DNA from: Gelatiniphilus marinus
Lineage (GTDB): Bacteria > Bacteroidota > Bacteroidia > Flavobacteriales > Flavobacteriaceae
Length of the DNA: 64,000 nt
Assembly (NCBI RefSeq): GCF_042678305.1
Contig: NZ_JBHUDT010000001.1
Strand: one strand, 5' to 3'
Part shown: piece after piece, positions 1-7,864 of the stretch
Position numbering within the stretch: the stretch's first letter is position 1
Layout: each line of letters begins with the position of its first letter
Position numbers and translations under genes: made by a program
Notes under the pieces: generated by a model
Told to the model about the DNA's origin: nothing
Databases searched by the model: none
The model's input: only the letters and a program-made list of their open reading frames with translations

Positions 1-519
1 ATGAGTTCTACCCGTGCATTACGAGACATTACAGAAAAACATGGGGGCACTTATGAAGCCAGCGCCGTTGGAGAAGTAAACGTGGTAAAACTAATGAAGA
101 AAAATAAAGTGGTTATTGGTGGCGAAGGTAACGGTGGTATTATTTACCCAGATTCGCATTACGGGCGCGACGCTTTGGTTGGAGTGGCTTTGTTTTTGAG
201 TTTATTGGCTGAAAAGAAAATGAGTGTAAGTGAGCTACGTAAAACCTATCCTAATTATTTTATGAGTAAAAAGAAGATACAATTAACACCAGGTTTGGAT
301 GTTGATGGTGTTTTAAAAACGATAGAAACCCGCTACCAAAACGAGCAATTAACTACCATTGATGGTGTAAAGATTGATTTTGCCCAAAGTTGGGCACACC
401 TGCGCAAAAGCAATACCGAACCCATTATCAGGATTTATACCGAAGCAAAATCGCAAAAGGAAGCAGATGGTTTGGCAGATAAATTTATTGAGGAAATTAG
501 TTACATAGCTAAGACTTAG
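1..519 (+). CDS. glmM: Phosphoglucosamine mutase / phosphomannomutase family, C-terminal part
   Basis: C-terminal third of an alpha-D-phosphohexomutase, which moves phosphate between C1 and C6 of hexose phosphates; GlmM makes glucosamine-1-phosphate for peptidoglycan and LPS. Visible are the sugar-binding loop GEGNGG (residues ~41-46, domain 3) and the domain 4 phosphate-binding loop RKSNTEPIIR (~135-144). The catalytic phosphoserine loop and the magnesium-site domain lie before the window, so the gene is cut at its 5' end; the Met at base 1 is probably internal. A full enzyme has about 460 residues. The next gene, a lipid A acyltransferase, is convergent. GlmM rather than ManB is an inference, because the substrate-deciding domains are missing. 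Confidence 0.8.
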   Translation: MSSTRALRDITEKHGGTYEASAVGEVNVVKLMKKNKVVIGGEGNGGIIYPDSHYGRDALVGVALFLSLLAEKKMSVSELRKTYPNYFMSKKKIQLTPGLDVDGVLKTIETRYQNEQLTTIDGVKIDFAQSWAHLRKSNTEPIIRIYTEAKSQKEADGLADKFIEEISYIAKT

Positions 520-538
520 TAACCAAAGCAATTTAGCT

Positions 539-639
539 GTCATTGCGAATAGCACTTTTTTGTGCGATGTGGCAATCTGTTTAAAACTATTTTCGCTTAT
601 AAGATTATTACGTCGCAAAAAAAAGCTCCTCATAATGAC
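539..639. repeat. Imperfect inverted-repeat element (GTCATT ... AATGAC)
   Basis: A 101-bp intergenic element begins with GTCATTGCGAA and ends with CATAATGAC. Inside, GGCAATCTG faces AAGATTATT, so the halves can fold back on each other imperfectly. It lies between convergent genes. The form resembles the REP-like GTCATTGCGA repeats scattered through many bacterial genomes. No open frame is preserved in it. Confidence 0.5.
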
Positions 640-651
640 GGAAAGCAGAGT

Positions 652-1533
652 CTATTTCACTTCTTTCTCCCGATGCTTCCAACGTTTGTGAGTCCAAAAA
701 TAATATTCGGGAGCGTTGTAAATTTGCTGTTCAACTTCATGCAAAAACATATCGGTAATTTGGTAATCTTTGTAGTCTTTTGGTTGTTCGGCAAGCGTCA
801 TGATTTCTGCCTCATAAAAACCGCGTTTTACTTTGGTAACTTTTAGGTAAGCAATGGTTAAGTCCAGTTTTTTTGCCAAACGTTCGGCACCTGTAAAACA
901 AGGTACTTTAATGCCCATAAATTTGCCCCAATACACTTCTTTGGTTAATCTTGGTGATTGGTCGCTTAAAAATGCAACAGTGCTTTTTATACCTTTGGTT
1001 TCATTGTGGTTAATAACGTTAATGGTTTCTTTGGTGCTAATTAATGTGGTGTTAAATTTAGAACGGATATTACGCACCAACCTATCAAAATGTTTGTTCG
1101 CCAGCTTTTTGTAAACACCAAAACCTTTGTAGCTTATATGGTTTTGAAGCTCGACAGACCATTCCCAACTTGCGTAATGCCCATACATTAATAAGATGCT
1201 TTTGTTTAAAGCTTCCAAACGTTTAAATTCCTCTGGGTTTTTAAGCTTAAAACGCTTTTTTAATGCCGTTTCAGAAATGCCCATCGTTTTTACCATTTCT
1301 AAAAACATATCACATAAATGCTTGTAGAATTTCTTTTGTATGGTTTTAATTTCTTTATCTGATTTATCAGGAAACACCAATCTTAAATTACTGTTTACCA
1401 CCTTTTTTCTGTAGCCAATTATATGGTACAAAAGTATATAAACACCATCAGAAATTATATAAAGCAATCTAAAAGGCAATATAGAAATTAACCACAAAAA
1501 CGGATAAACAATAATATAAACTAGAAATTGCAT
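652..1533 (-). CDS. Lysophospholipid/lipid A late acyltransferase (LpxL/HtrB family)
   Basis: Inner-membrane acyltransferase that adds a secondary acyl chain to lipid A or its precursor. At 293 residues it has the usual length of the family. The N terminus (residues ~3-40) is hydrophobic and can anchor it. The catalytic HX4E motif of this family (HX4D/E) is seen as HYASWE at 119-124. A promoter -7 box TATCTTTG lies 25 bases before the ATG, supporting this start. It is a single gene between convergent and divergent neighbours. Some Bacteroidota members may acylate other lipids, such as aminolipids, so the exact acceptor is not certain. Confidence 0.88.
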   Translation of the reverse strand: MQFLVYIIVYPFLWLISILPFRLLYIISDGVYILLYHIIGYRKKVVNSNLRLVFPDKSDKEIKTIQKKFYKHLCDMFLEMVKTMGISETALKKRFKLKNPEEFKRLEALNKSILLMYGHYASWEWSVELQNHISYKGFGVYKKLANKHFDRLVRNIRSKFNTTLISTKETINVINHNETKGIKSTVAFLSDQSPRLTKEVYWGKFMGIKVPCFTGAERLAKKLDLTIAYLKVTKVKRGFYEAEIMTLAEQPKDYKDYQITDMFLHEVEQQIYNAPEYYFWTHKRWKHREKEVK

Positions 1534-1557
1534 TAATTAATTTTAGATTTGTAGCCG

Positions 1558-1565
1558 CAAAGATA
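1558..1565 (-). promoter_or_regulatory. -7 box for the lipid A acyltransferase gene
   Basis: On the minus strand the sequence reads TATCTTTG, matching the Bacteroidota -7 consensus TAnnTTTG, 25 bases before the ATG at 1533. No clear -33 TTG was assigned. Confidence 0.55.
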
Positions 1566-1590
1566 TATTAATTCATTTTAAAGTTTCGCT

Positions 1591-2241
1591 ATGGGCAAAT
1601 TAGATTTAATTACCATTATAATTATTGCAGCCAATGTTATTGCGTCTTACAAAGGTTTTGGCGATTATGGCTTTTTCGAAAAATACAAGTTTAATGTTGG
1701 CGCTGTAAAACGTGGCGAACAAATTAGATTGTTTAGCTCGGGGTTTTTGCATGCAGATAACGCCCATTTGTTTTTTAATATGTTTACCCTGTATTTTTTC
1801 GCAGATGTGGTTATAAATGCTATGGGCACTTTCAGTTTTGTTGTGGTTTATGTGGGAAGTTTGCTTTTAGGAAGCTTGTTGTCGCTTTATTTTCATAAAA
1901 ACGAATACCATTATAGTGCTGTTGGGGCGAGTGGAGCGGTTTCGGGTATAATATATTCTGCTATTTTATTGCAACCTGGAATGAGTTTGTATATGTTTTT
2001 TATACCCATTCCAATTCCTGCTTATCTTTTTGGTATTGGCTACTTATTATATTCCATTTACGGCATGAAAAACCGAATTGGCAACATTGGGCACGATGCC
2101 CATTTTGGAGGAGCTGTTGGTGGTTATATCATTACTTTAGCGCTTTCGCCATGGCTGTTTAAAACCAATTTGTTAATGATTGGTTTATTGGCATTGCCCA
2201 TTGTTTTACTATATGCGTTAAAGCGTATGGGGAAGATATAA
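1591..2241 (+). CDS. Rhomboid family intramembrane serine protease
   Basis: Integral membrane serine protease that cuts transmembrane substrates within the bilayer. At 216 residues with about six hydrophobic segments it has the minimal GlpG-like core. The catalytic serine sits in GASG (S114). The catalytic histidine is in AHFGG (H171), followed by the usual glycine-rich helix. H59 and N63 in HLFFNMF match the oxyanion-stabilising residues of GlpG. It is divergent from the acyltransferase gene and stands alone. The substrate is unknown. Confidence 0.93.
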   Translation: MGKLDLITIIIIAANVIASYKGFGDYGFFEKYKFNVGAVKRGEQIRLFSSGFLHADNAHLFFNMFTLYFFADVVINAMGTFSFVVVYVGSLLLGSLLSLYFHKNEYHYSAVGASGAVSGIIYSAILLQPGMSLYMFFIPIPIPAYLFGIGYLLYSIYGMKNRIGNIGHDAHFGGAVGGYIITLALSPWLFKTNLLMIGLLALPIVLLYALKRMGKI

Positions 2242-2422
2242 TAACTTAGCTTAGAATTTTAGTAACAAATCTATAGAAATGGCATAGCTATTGAAATTAT
2301 AAACTGAAAGCACATATCGAATATATTTTAAGTATTTGATTTTCAGAATTTTAAGTTAATGCATAAACCCCAAAAAATAAAAAGTAATTTGTTTTAATGA
2401 CAGATTGACTTAAAAAACATAT

Positions 2423-4873
2423 ATGAAGAAATCCAATTTTACAACATTAGACAGTTTGTCATTTCAGGAATTTGATGAAAATTCAGAATTAATTCCGTTA
2501 ATGACACCTGAAGATGAAGAACTGATAAATAACGAGCAACTGCCAGAAACGCTGCCCATTCTTTCGTTACGAAATACCGTGTTGTTTCCGGGAGTAGTCA
2601 TTCCAATTACCGCTGGTCGCGATGCATCAATCAAACTTATTAACGATGCCAATAAAGGCAGCAAAGTAATTGGTGTGGTGGCACAAAAAGACGAATCGGT
2701 AGAAAACCCAACGGCAAAAGACATTCACGAAACAGGTACGGTTGCACGAATTCTTCGTGTTTTAAAAATGCCCGATGGTAACGTAACGGTTATAATTCAA
2801 GGAAAAAAACGCTTTAAAGTGGCCGAGGTTATTACCGAAAAACCTTACATGAATGCCACCATACGCGATTTGCCAGAAGCTAAACCAGCAAACAACAATA
2901 AAGAGTTTTCTGCCATTATCGATTCTATAAAAGATTTGGCGCTAGAGATTATTAAAGAAAACCCAAACATTCCTAGCGAAGCTTCATTTGCCATAAAAAA
3001 TATAGAAAGCAATTCGTTTTTAATCAATTTTGTGTCGTCTAACATGAACCTCTCTGTAGAAGAAAAGCAATCGCTTTTGGAGATGAACAACCTAAAAGAG
3101 CGTGCGCTGGCCACATTAAAATTTATGAATGTGGAGTTTCAAAAGTTAGAGCTAAAAAACGATATCCAATCTAGAGTACAGATGGATATGAACCAGCAAC
3201 AGCGCGAGTATTTCCTGCACCAGCAAATGAAAACCATTCAAGAAGAATTAGGCGGTGTAAGCCATGACGAAGAATTAGAGGAAATGAAAGCGCGTGCCAA
3301 AGAAAAACAATGGGACGAAAAAGTGGCAAAACATTTTAATAAAGAAATTGCCAAAATGCAACGCATGAATCCGCAAGTTGCAGAATATTCTATCCAGCGA
3401 AATTATTTAGAGCTGTTTTTAGATTTGCCTTGGAATGAGTTTAGTAAAGATAAATTCGATTTAAAACGTGCCAAAAAAATTCTAGACCGCGATCATTTCG
3501 GACTGGAAGATGTAAAACGGCGTATCATAGAATACTTAGCCGTTTTAAAGTTGCGTAACGATATGAAATCGCCAATTCTCTGTTTATATGGACCTCCGGG
3601 AGTTGGTAAAACATCATTGGGCAAATCTATTGCCGAAGCTTTAGGTCGCGAATACGTTCGTATTTCGTTAGGTGGATTGCGTGATGAGGCCGAAATTCGC
3701 GGACACCGTAAAACCTATATTGGTGCGATGCCAGGGCGTATTATTCAAAGCCTTAAAAAGGCGGGAACATCAAACCCTGTTTTTGTTTTAGACGAAATCG
3801 ACAAGCTATCCAACTCGCATCAAGGCGACCCGTCTTCTGCCATGTTGGAAGTTTTAGATCCGGAGCAAAACAACGCCTTTTACGATAACTTTTTAGAAAT
3901 GGGTTACGATCTTTCTAAAGTCATGTTTATTGCAACTTCCAACAGTTTATCTACCATTCAACCTGCCTTGCGCGACCGCATGGAAATCATCAATGTTACA
4001 GGTTATACCATTGAAGAAAAAGTTGAAATCGCAAAGCGTCATTTACTGCCAAAACAATTAAAAGAACACGGTTTAACCGATAAGCATATTAAAATTGCTA
4101 AGCCTCAATTAGAAAAAATTGTAGAAGGTTACACACGAGAATCCGGTGTTCGTGGATTGGAAAAACAAATAGCGAAAATGGTACGTTATGCTGCCAAAAA
4201 TATCGCTATGGAAGAAACTTACAACGTTAAAATTTCAAATGAAGATATTATTGAAGTTTTGGGCGGCCCTAAATTAGAACGCGATAAATACGAAAACAAC
4301 AACGTTGCAGGTGTTGTAACAGGATTGGCGTGGACTAGTGTTGGTGGCGATATTCTGTTTATAGAATCCATACTTTCAAAAGGAAAGGGGACGATGACCA
4401 TTACCGGAAACCTAGGGAAAGTAATGAAAGAATCGGCAACAATTGCCATGGAATATATAAAATCGAACGCTGATGAATTTGGTATTAATTCTGAAATTTT
4501 CGATGCATACAACGTACATATCCACGTACCCGAAGGCGCTACTCCAAAAGATGGCCCAAGTGCCGGAGTTACTATGTTAACATCTTTAGTGTCATTATTT
4601 ACACAACGAAAAGTAAAGAAAAGTTTAGCCATGACCGGCGAAATTACACTACGCGGAAAAGTACTGCCTGTTGGCGGCATTAAAGAAAAAATATTGGCAG
4701 CAAAACGTGCTCGTATCAAAGAAATTTTACTTTGCGAAGAGAACCGTCGCGATATCGAAGAAATAAAACCAGAGTATTTAAAAGGTTTAACCTTTCATTA
4801 CGTAACCGATATGAGCGATGTAATAAAAATAGCAATAACAAATCAAAAAGTAAAGAATCCGAAGAAATTATAA
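2423..4873 (+). CDS. lon: ATP-dependent Lon protease
   Basis: Cytoplasmic AAA+ serine protease that unfolds and degrades damaged and regulatory proteins. The 816 residues show the complete LonA layout: N-terminal substrate-binding domain (~45-240), coiled-coil linker, AAA+ module with Walker A GPPGVGKT (~391-398) and Walker B VFVLDEIDK (~453), and protease domain. The catalytic dyad is S713 in KDGPSAG and K756 in GGIKEK, with the same 43-residue spacing as in E. coli Lon. About 180 bases without a gene precede it, and a strong terminator follows directly, so it is probably transcribed alone. No heat-shock element was recognised. Confidence 0.98.
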   Translation: MKKSNFTTLDSLSFQEFDENSELIPLMTPEDEELINNEQLPETLPILSLRNTVLFPGVVIPITAGRDASIKLINDANKGSKVIGVVAQKDESVENPTAKDIHETGTVARILRVLKMPDGNVTVIIQGKKRFKVAEVITEKPYMNATIRDLPEAKPANNNKEFSAIIDSIKDLALEIIKENPNIPSEASFAIKNIESNSFLINFVSSNMNLSVEEKQSLLEMNNLKERALATLKFMNVEFQKLELKNDIQSRVQMDMNQQQREYFLHQQMKTIQEELGGVSHDEELEEMKARAKEKQWDEKVAKHFNKEIAKMQRMNPQVAEYSIQRNYLELFLDLPWNEFSKDKFDLKRAKKILDRDHFGLEDVKRRIIEYLAVLKLRNDMKSPILCLYGPPGVGKTSLGKSIAEALGREYVRISLGGLRDEAEIRGHRKTYIGAMPGRIIQSLKKAGTSNPVFVLDEIDKLSNSHQGDPSSAMLEVLDPEQNNAFYDNFLEMGYDLSKVMFIATSNSLSTIQPALRDRMEIINVTGYTIEEKVEIAKRHLLPKQLKEHGLTDKHIKIAKPQLEKIVEGYTRESGVRGLEKQIAKMVRYAAKNIAMEETYNVKISNEDIIEVLGGPKLERDKYENNNVAGVVTGLAWTSVGGDILFIESILSKGKGTMTITGNLGKVMKESATIAMEYIKSNADEFGINSEIFDAYNVHIHVPEGATPKDGPSAGVTMLTSLVSLFTQRKVKKSLAMTGEITLRGKVLPVGGIKEKILAAKRARIKEILLCEENRRDIEEIKPEYLKGLTFHYVTDMSDVIKIAITNQKVKNPKKL

Positions 4874-4889
4874 AAAAAGTGCATTACTA

Positions 4890-4917
4890 AAACCTCGACA
4901 TAGTTCGAGGTTTTTTT
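4890..4917 (+). terminator. Rho-independent terminator after lon
   Basis: AAACCTCGA (4890-4898), loop CATAGT, TCGAGGTTT (4905-4913): perfect 9-bp arms ending in a run of seven Ts. It starts 17 bases after the lon stop codon. Confidence 0.9.
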
Positions 4918-4920
4918 ATG

Positions 4921-4940
4921 ATTCCCGTTTTTTCGGGAAT
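4921..4940. repeat. Small perfect hairpin ATTCCCG / CGGGAAT
   Basis: ATTCCCG, six Ts, CGGGAAT, placed four bases after the lon terminator. ATTCCCGAG recurs in another gene-free stretch near 35163. It may be a remnant of a dispersed palindromic repeat or a back-up terminator. Confidence 0.45.
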
Positions 4941-5144
4941 AACAATTTTAGTTGAAACCTCAAGGCTCTGTTTTGAAGAATTCTTTTTAGAGTAAAATAA
5001 AAAATACTCGCTGCCGTTTTAAGATAGATTTGTTTACTTTGTGGCGGTAAACTACCTCGGTATAAACGCAGGGGGCTTTTAAGGGTACTAATTTTGATTT
5101 CGAGCTAAAACTCGGAGCATTCAAACCTCGATTATCGAGTAAAT

Positions 5145-6164
5145 ATGCTAAAGAAAATTATCACTATTTTTTGCTTGCTTTCGGGCGGTTTAATTATTGC
5201 TCAAGTTGGAGGTGAGGCAACTTACCAATTTCTCAATTTGGTGTCATCGCCACGTCAAGCAGCTTTGGGCGGCAAAGTGTTAACCAATGTAGATTACGAT
5301 GTTACCCAAGCCCTTTACAATCCGGCAACCATCAATGTGGCCATGGATAATCAATTAGCTGTAAATTACACCAGTTATTTAGGCGGCATTAGTTACGGTA
5401 CGGCAGCTTATGCTTATACAATTGATAGGCGTACCCAAACCTTTCATGCCGGAGTAACTTATATAAATTACGGTTCTTTTGAGGGGTATGATGAAAACGG
5501 AAACCCAACCGGAAGCTTTACGGGTAACGAAGCCGCTTTATCAATGGGCTATGCGACGCAAATTGGGTATTCTGATTTTTATTTTGGCGGAAATTTAAAA
5601 TTAATAACCTCAAAATTAGAACAATACAGCTCGTTTGGTGCTGCAGTAGATTTAGGGTTATTATATATTAATGAAGATTTGGATTTTCATGCTGCCCTTG
5701 CCGTTAGAAACTTAGGATCCCAAATAACAACGTACGCAGGTTTAAACGAACCATTGCCTTTTGCTGTAGATTTTGGTATGTCGCAAACCTTAGAACATGT
5801 CCCCATTCGTTGGCATGTAACGTTTGAAAATCTTCAAAATTGGCCCATTGCAAGACCAAACCCAGCACGAACTACAAGCGATTTAAGTGGTAATCAGTCT
5901 AATGAAAAAATTGGCTTTTTAGGGCAAGCAATCAGGCACACTATTTTGGGTGCTGAACTGTTCCCCGAGGGCGGATTCAATATCCGATTGGGCTATAATT
6001 TTAGAAGAGGCGAGGAGTTGCGCATTATAGACCAGCGTAATTTTTCGGGCTTATCGGCAGGTATTTCAATTAAAATGAATAAAATGCGATTTAGTTACAC
6101 CCATGCCAAATATACCAGTGCCGCCAATTCCAATTTTTTTGGTTTGCAAATCGATTTACAGTAA
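5145..6164 (+). CDS. porQ: Type IX secretion system protein PorQ
   Basis: Outer-membrane beta-barrel of the PorV/PorQ family, part of the T9SS attachment complex that helps anchor or modify secreted C-terminal-domain proteins on the cell surface. At 339 residues it has a signal peptide (~1-19) and alternating beta-strand pattern. The early segment SSPRQAALGG and the NPA turn (LYNPATI) are typical of the family. It is followed by cmk, a neighbour often seen with porQ in Flavobacteriaceae. A possible -7 box TAGATTTG lies at 5035-5042. It provides a T9SS component at a distance from the T9SS substrate operon at 15.4-25.9 kb. Confidence 0.88.
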   Translation: MLKKIITIFCLLSGGLIIAQVGGEATYQFLNLVSSPRQAALGGKVLTNVDYDVTQALYNPATINVAMDNQLAVNYTSYLGGISYGTAAYAYTIDRRTQTFHAGVTYINYGSFEGYDENGNPTGSFTGNEAALSMGYATQIGYSDFYFGGNLKLITSKLEQYSSFGAAVDLGLLYINEDLDFHAALAVRNLGSQITTYAGLNEPLPFAVDFGMSQTLEHVPIRWHVTFENLQNWPIARPNPARTTSDLSGNQSNEKIGFLGQAIRHTILGAELFPEGGFNIRLGYNFRRGEELRIIDQRNFSGLSAGISIKMNKMRFSYTHAKYTSAANSNFFGLQIDLQ

Positions 6165-6270
6165 AATCGGTATTCAGTAAACAGTTGCAGTATTCAGTTA
6201 CACTCAAACGCATGATTTCATTTATAAATAATTAAAGAGCATTGTGTTTTTCATTTTTGAACACTTTAAG

Positions 6271-6278
6271 TATTTTTG
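6271..6278 (+). promoter_or_regulatory. -7 box before cmk
   Basis: TATTTTTG matches TAnnTTTG and sits 75 bases before the cmk ATG. It suggests that cmk has its own promoter despite the nearby porQ. A TTTTTG run just upstream (6254-6259) is too close to be an ideal -33 element. Confidence 0.5.
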
Positions 6279-6352
6279 CAGCATCTAAAAAGAATATTAT
6301 TTTCCAGTGACTTTAGGCATTTTAAGTACTTTAGGCACTTTTAACTTTATAT

Positions 6353-7048
6353 ATGTCAAAAATCACCATAGCCATTGATGGCTTTTCATCTACCGGAAAA
6401 AGTACCGTAGCAAAACAAATCGCAAAATATTTGGGTTACGTTTACGTCGATTCTGGTGCAATGTATAGGGCGGTAACCTTTTTCGCGATGCAAAAAGGGT
6501 TGATAGACAACAATCATTTTAATGTTGAAGCCTTAATTTCACGATTAAACGAAGTAGAAATTAGTTTTAAATTTAATGAAGCCTTAGGTTTTGCCGAAGT
6601 GTATTTAAACGGTGAAAATATTGAAAAACAAATTCGCACTTTAGAGGTTTCAAGTTTTGTAAGTCAGGTAGCAACGGTTTCAGAAGTACGCAAACAATTG
6701 GTAAGACAACAGCAAAAAATGGGGCAAGATAAGGGTGTGGTTATGGATGGCCGCGATATTGGTACTGTTGTTTTTCCCGATGCCGAACTTAAAATATTCA
6801 TGACCGCTTCCGCGGAAAGACGCGCAAAACGTAGATTTAATGAACTTTTAGAACGCGGTGATGCGGTTATTTACGACGATGTTTTAAAAAACGTACAAGA
6901 ACGCGATCATATCGATTCCAACAGAAAAGATTCGCCGTTGTTAAAGGCTGAAGATGCTATTGAGATTGATAATTCAAATTTATCATTACAAGAACAATTT
7001 GAAAAAGTTTTGCAACTAGCAAAAATAACCATTGAAGGGTTGAAATAA
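6353..7048 (+). CDS. cmk: Cytidylate kinase
   Basis: Phosphorylates CMP and dCMP with ATP, feeding CTP/dCTP pools and recycling CMP, including that released by CMP-Kdo use. At 231 residues it has full length. The P-loop GFSSTGKST is at 10-18, the NMP-binding segment DSGAMYRA follows at ~32-39, and the signature MDGRDIGTVVFP is present. ATG at 6353 follows an A/T-rich leader. Confidence 0.97.
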   Translation: MSKITIAIDGFSSTGKSTVAKQIAKYLGYVYVDSGAMYRAVTFFAMQKGLIDNNHFNVEALISRLNEVEISFKFNEALGFAEVYLNGENIEKQIRTLEVSSFVSQVATVSEVRKQLVRQQQKMGQDKGVVMDGRDIGTVVFPDAELKIFMTASAERRAKRRFNELLERGDAVIYDDVLKNVQERDHIDSNRKDSPLLKAEDAIEIDNSNLSLQEQFEKVLQLAKITIEGLK

Positions 7049-7166
7049 TTAAATAATTAATTGTCATAAAAATTAACTTTTCAAAATCATTCCAGAATTT
7101 ATGCCGTAAAAAAGCGAATCTTCTAATTAGGGCCCGCTGGTAAAAATGTTCTATTTTAAATCTTAA

Positions 7167-7547
7167 CTATGGATTCGGAATAATCAATTCCTGATCGGGA
7201 TGAATTAAATCTGGGTTTTTCAAAATATCAGAATTTGCTTTAAAAATAACTTTGTATTTCATAACATCGCCATAATAGTCCTTAGCAATTTTCCCTAAAG
7301 TTTCACCGCTTTTTACAGTATGTCTGTGGTAAACGCTTTCGTCTGCCACTTTAATATCTGCCATAATATCGCTGGGGTTTTCGCCACCAATCTCTTTAAT
7401 TTTATCCCAAAGTAGGTTTTTATGGTATGGTGTGCCCGCGGTTCCCCAAACTTTTAAAATCCCGTTTTCTTCTTTAACATCGCCGTTTTGTATGTTAAGC
7501 TCTTGCCCTAAATCGAGTACCGATTGGTATTTTGCTTTTGTTGTCAT
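7167..7547 (-). CDS. LysM domain protein (YgaU/Kbp-like)
   Basis: Small protein of 126 residues without a signal peptide. The C-terminal half (~75-124) is a clear LysM domain: HTVKSGETLGKIAKDYYG near its start and an ending of the form LIHPDQELIIP. The N-terminal half (~20-68) resembles a shortened BON-like domain, as in the E. coli potassium-binding protein Kbp/YgaU. Such proteins bind peptidoglycan-type glycans, or in Kbp sense potassium. The lack of a signal peptide favours a cytoplasmic Kbp-like role, but this is inference. Confidence 0.82.
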   Translation of the reverse strand: MTTKAKYQSVLDLGQELNIQNGDVKEENGILKVWGTAGTPYHKNLLWDKIKEIGGENPSDIMADIKVADESVYHRHTVKSGETLGKIAKDYYGDVMKYKVIFKANSDILKNPDLIHPDQELIIPNP

Positions 7548-7864
7548 TGTGTTTTGTTTTTAATGGTTAATCTAGCTAAATATAGCAAAAAGGGCATTTA
7601 AAAAACGCATTTTTAAGTTTATTTACAGGTCTAACAATCAGTGGTTTAAAATAATTAAATCAAATTAGGCTAATTTGTTGAAAATATGTATTTTTGCACT
7701 CCTTTTAGCGAATTATTGGAAAGATAAAAGGGACGAAACTATAAACAAAATAACACTTCTGTGTGTTAATCGCTTAAATCTTCCAAAGCATACAGAATAC
7801 AAAAACACATGTAATTATATTTCCGCGAAAGCGAAAAGCAACAATTAATTGCATATTTTATTAA
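7548..7864. other. Divergent intergenic region with the rpsA leader
   Basis: 317 bases between the LysM gene and rpsA. The -7 box at 7689-7696 implies an rpsA 5' leader of roughly 160 bases, long for this genome. S1 genes are often self-regulated through their leader in other bacteria. No strong hairpin was found by eye, and no other gene is visible. Confidence 0.5.
7689..7696 (+). promoter_or_regulatory. -7 box for rpsA
   Basis: TATTTTTG, 168 bases before the rpsA ATG. A TTTG lies upstream at 7674-7677, closer than the usual 17-23 base spacer, so only the -7 element is supported. Confidence 0.5.
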
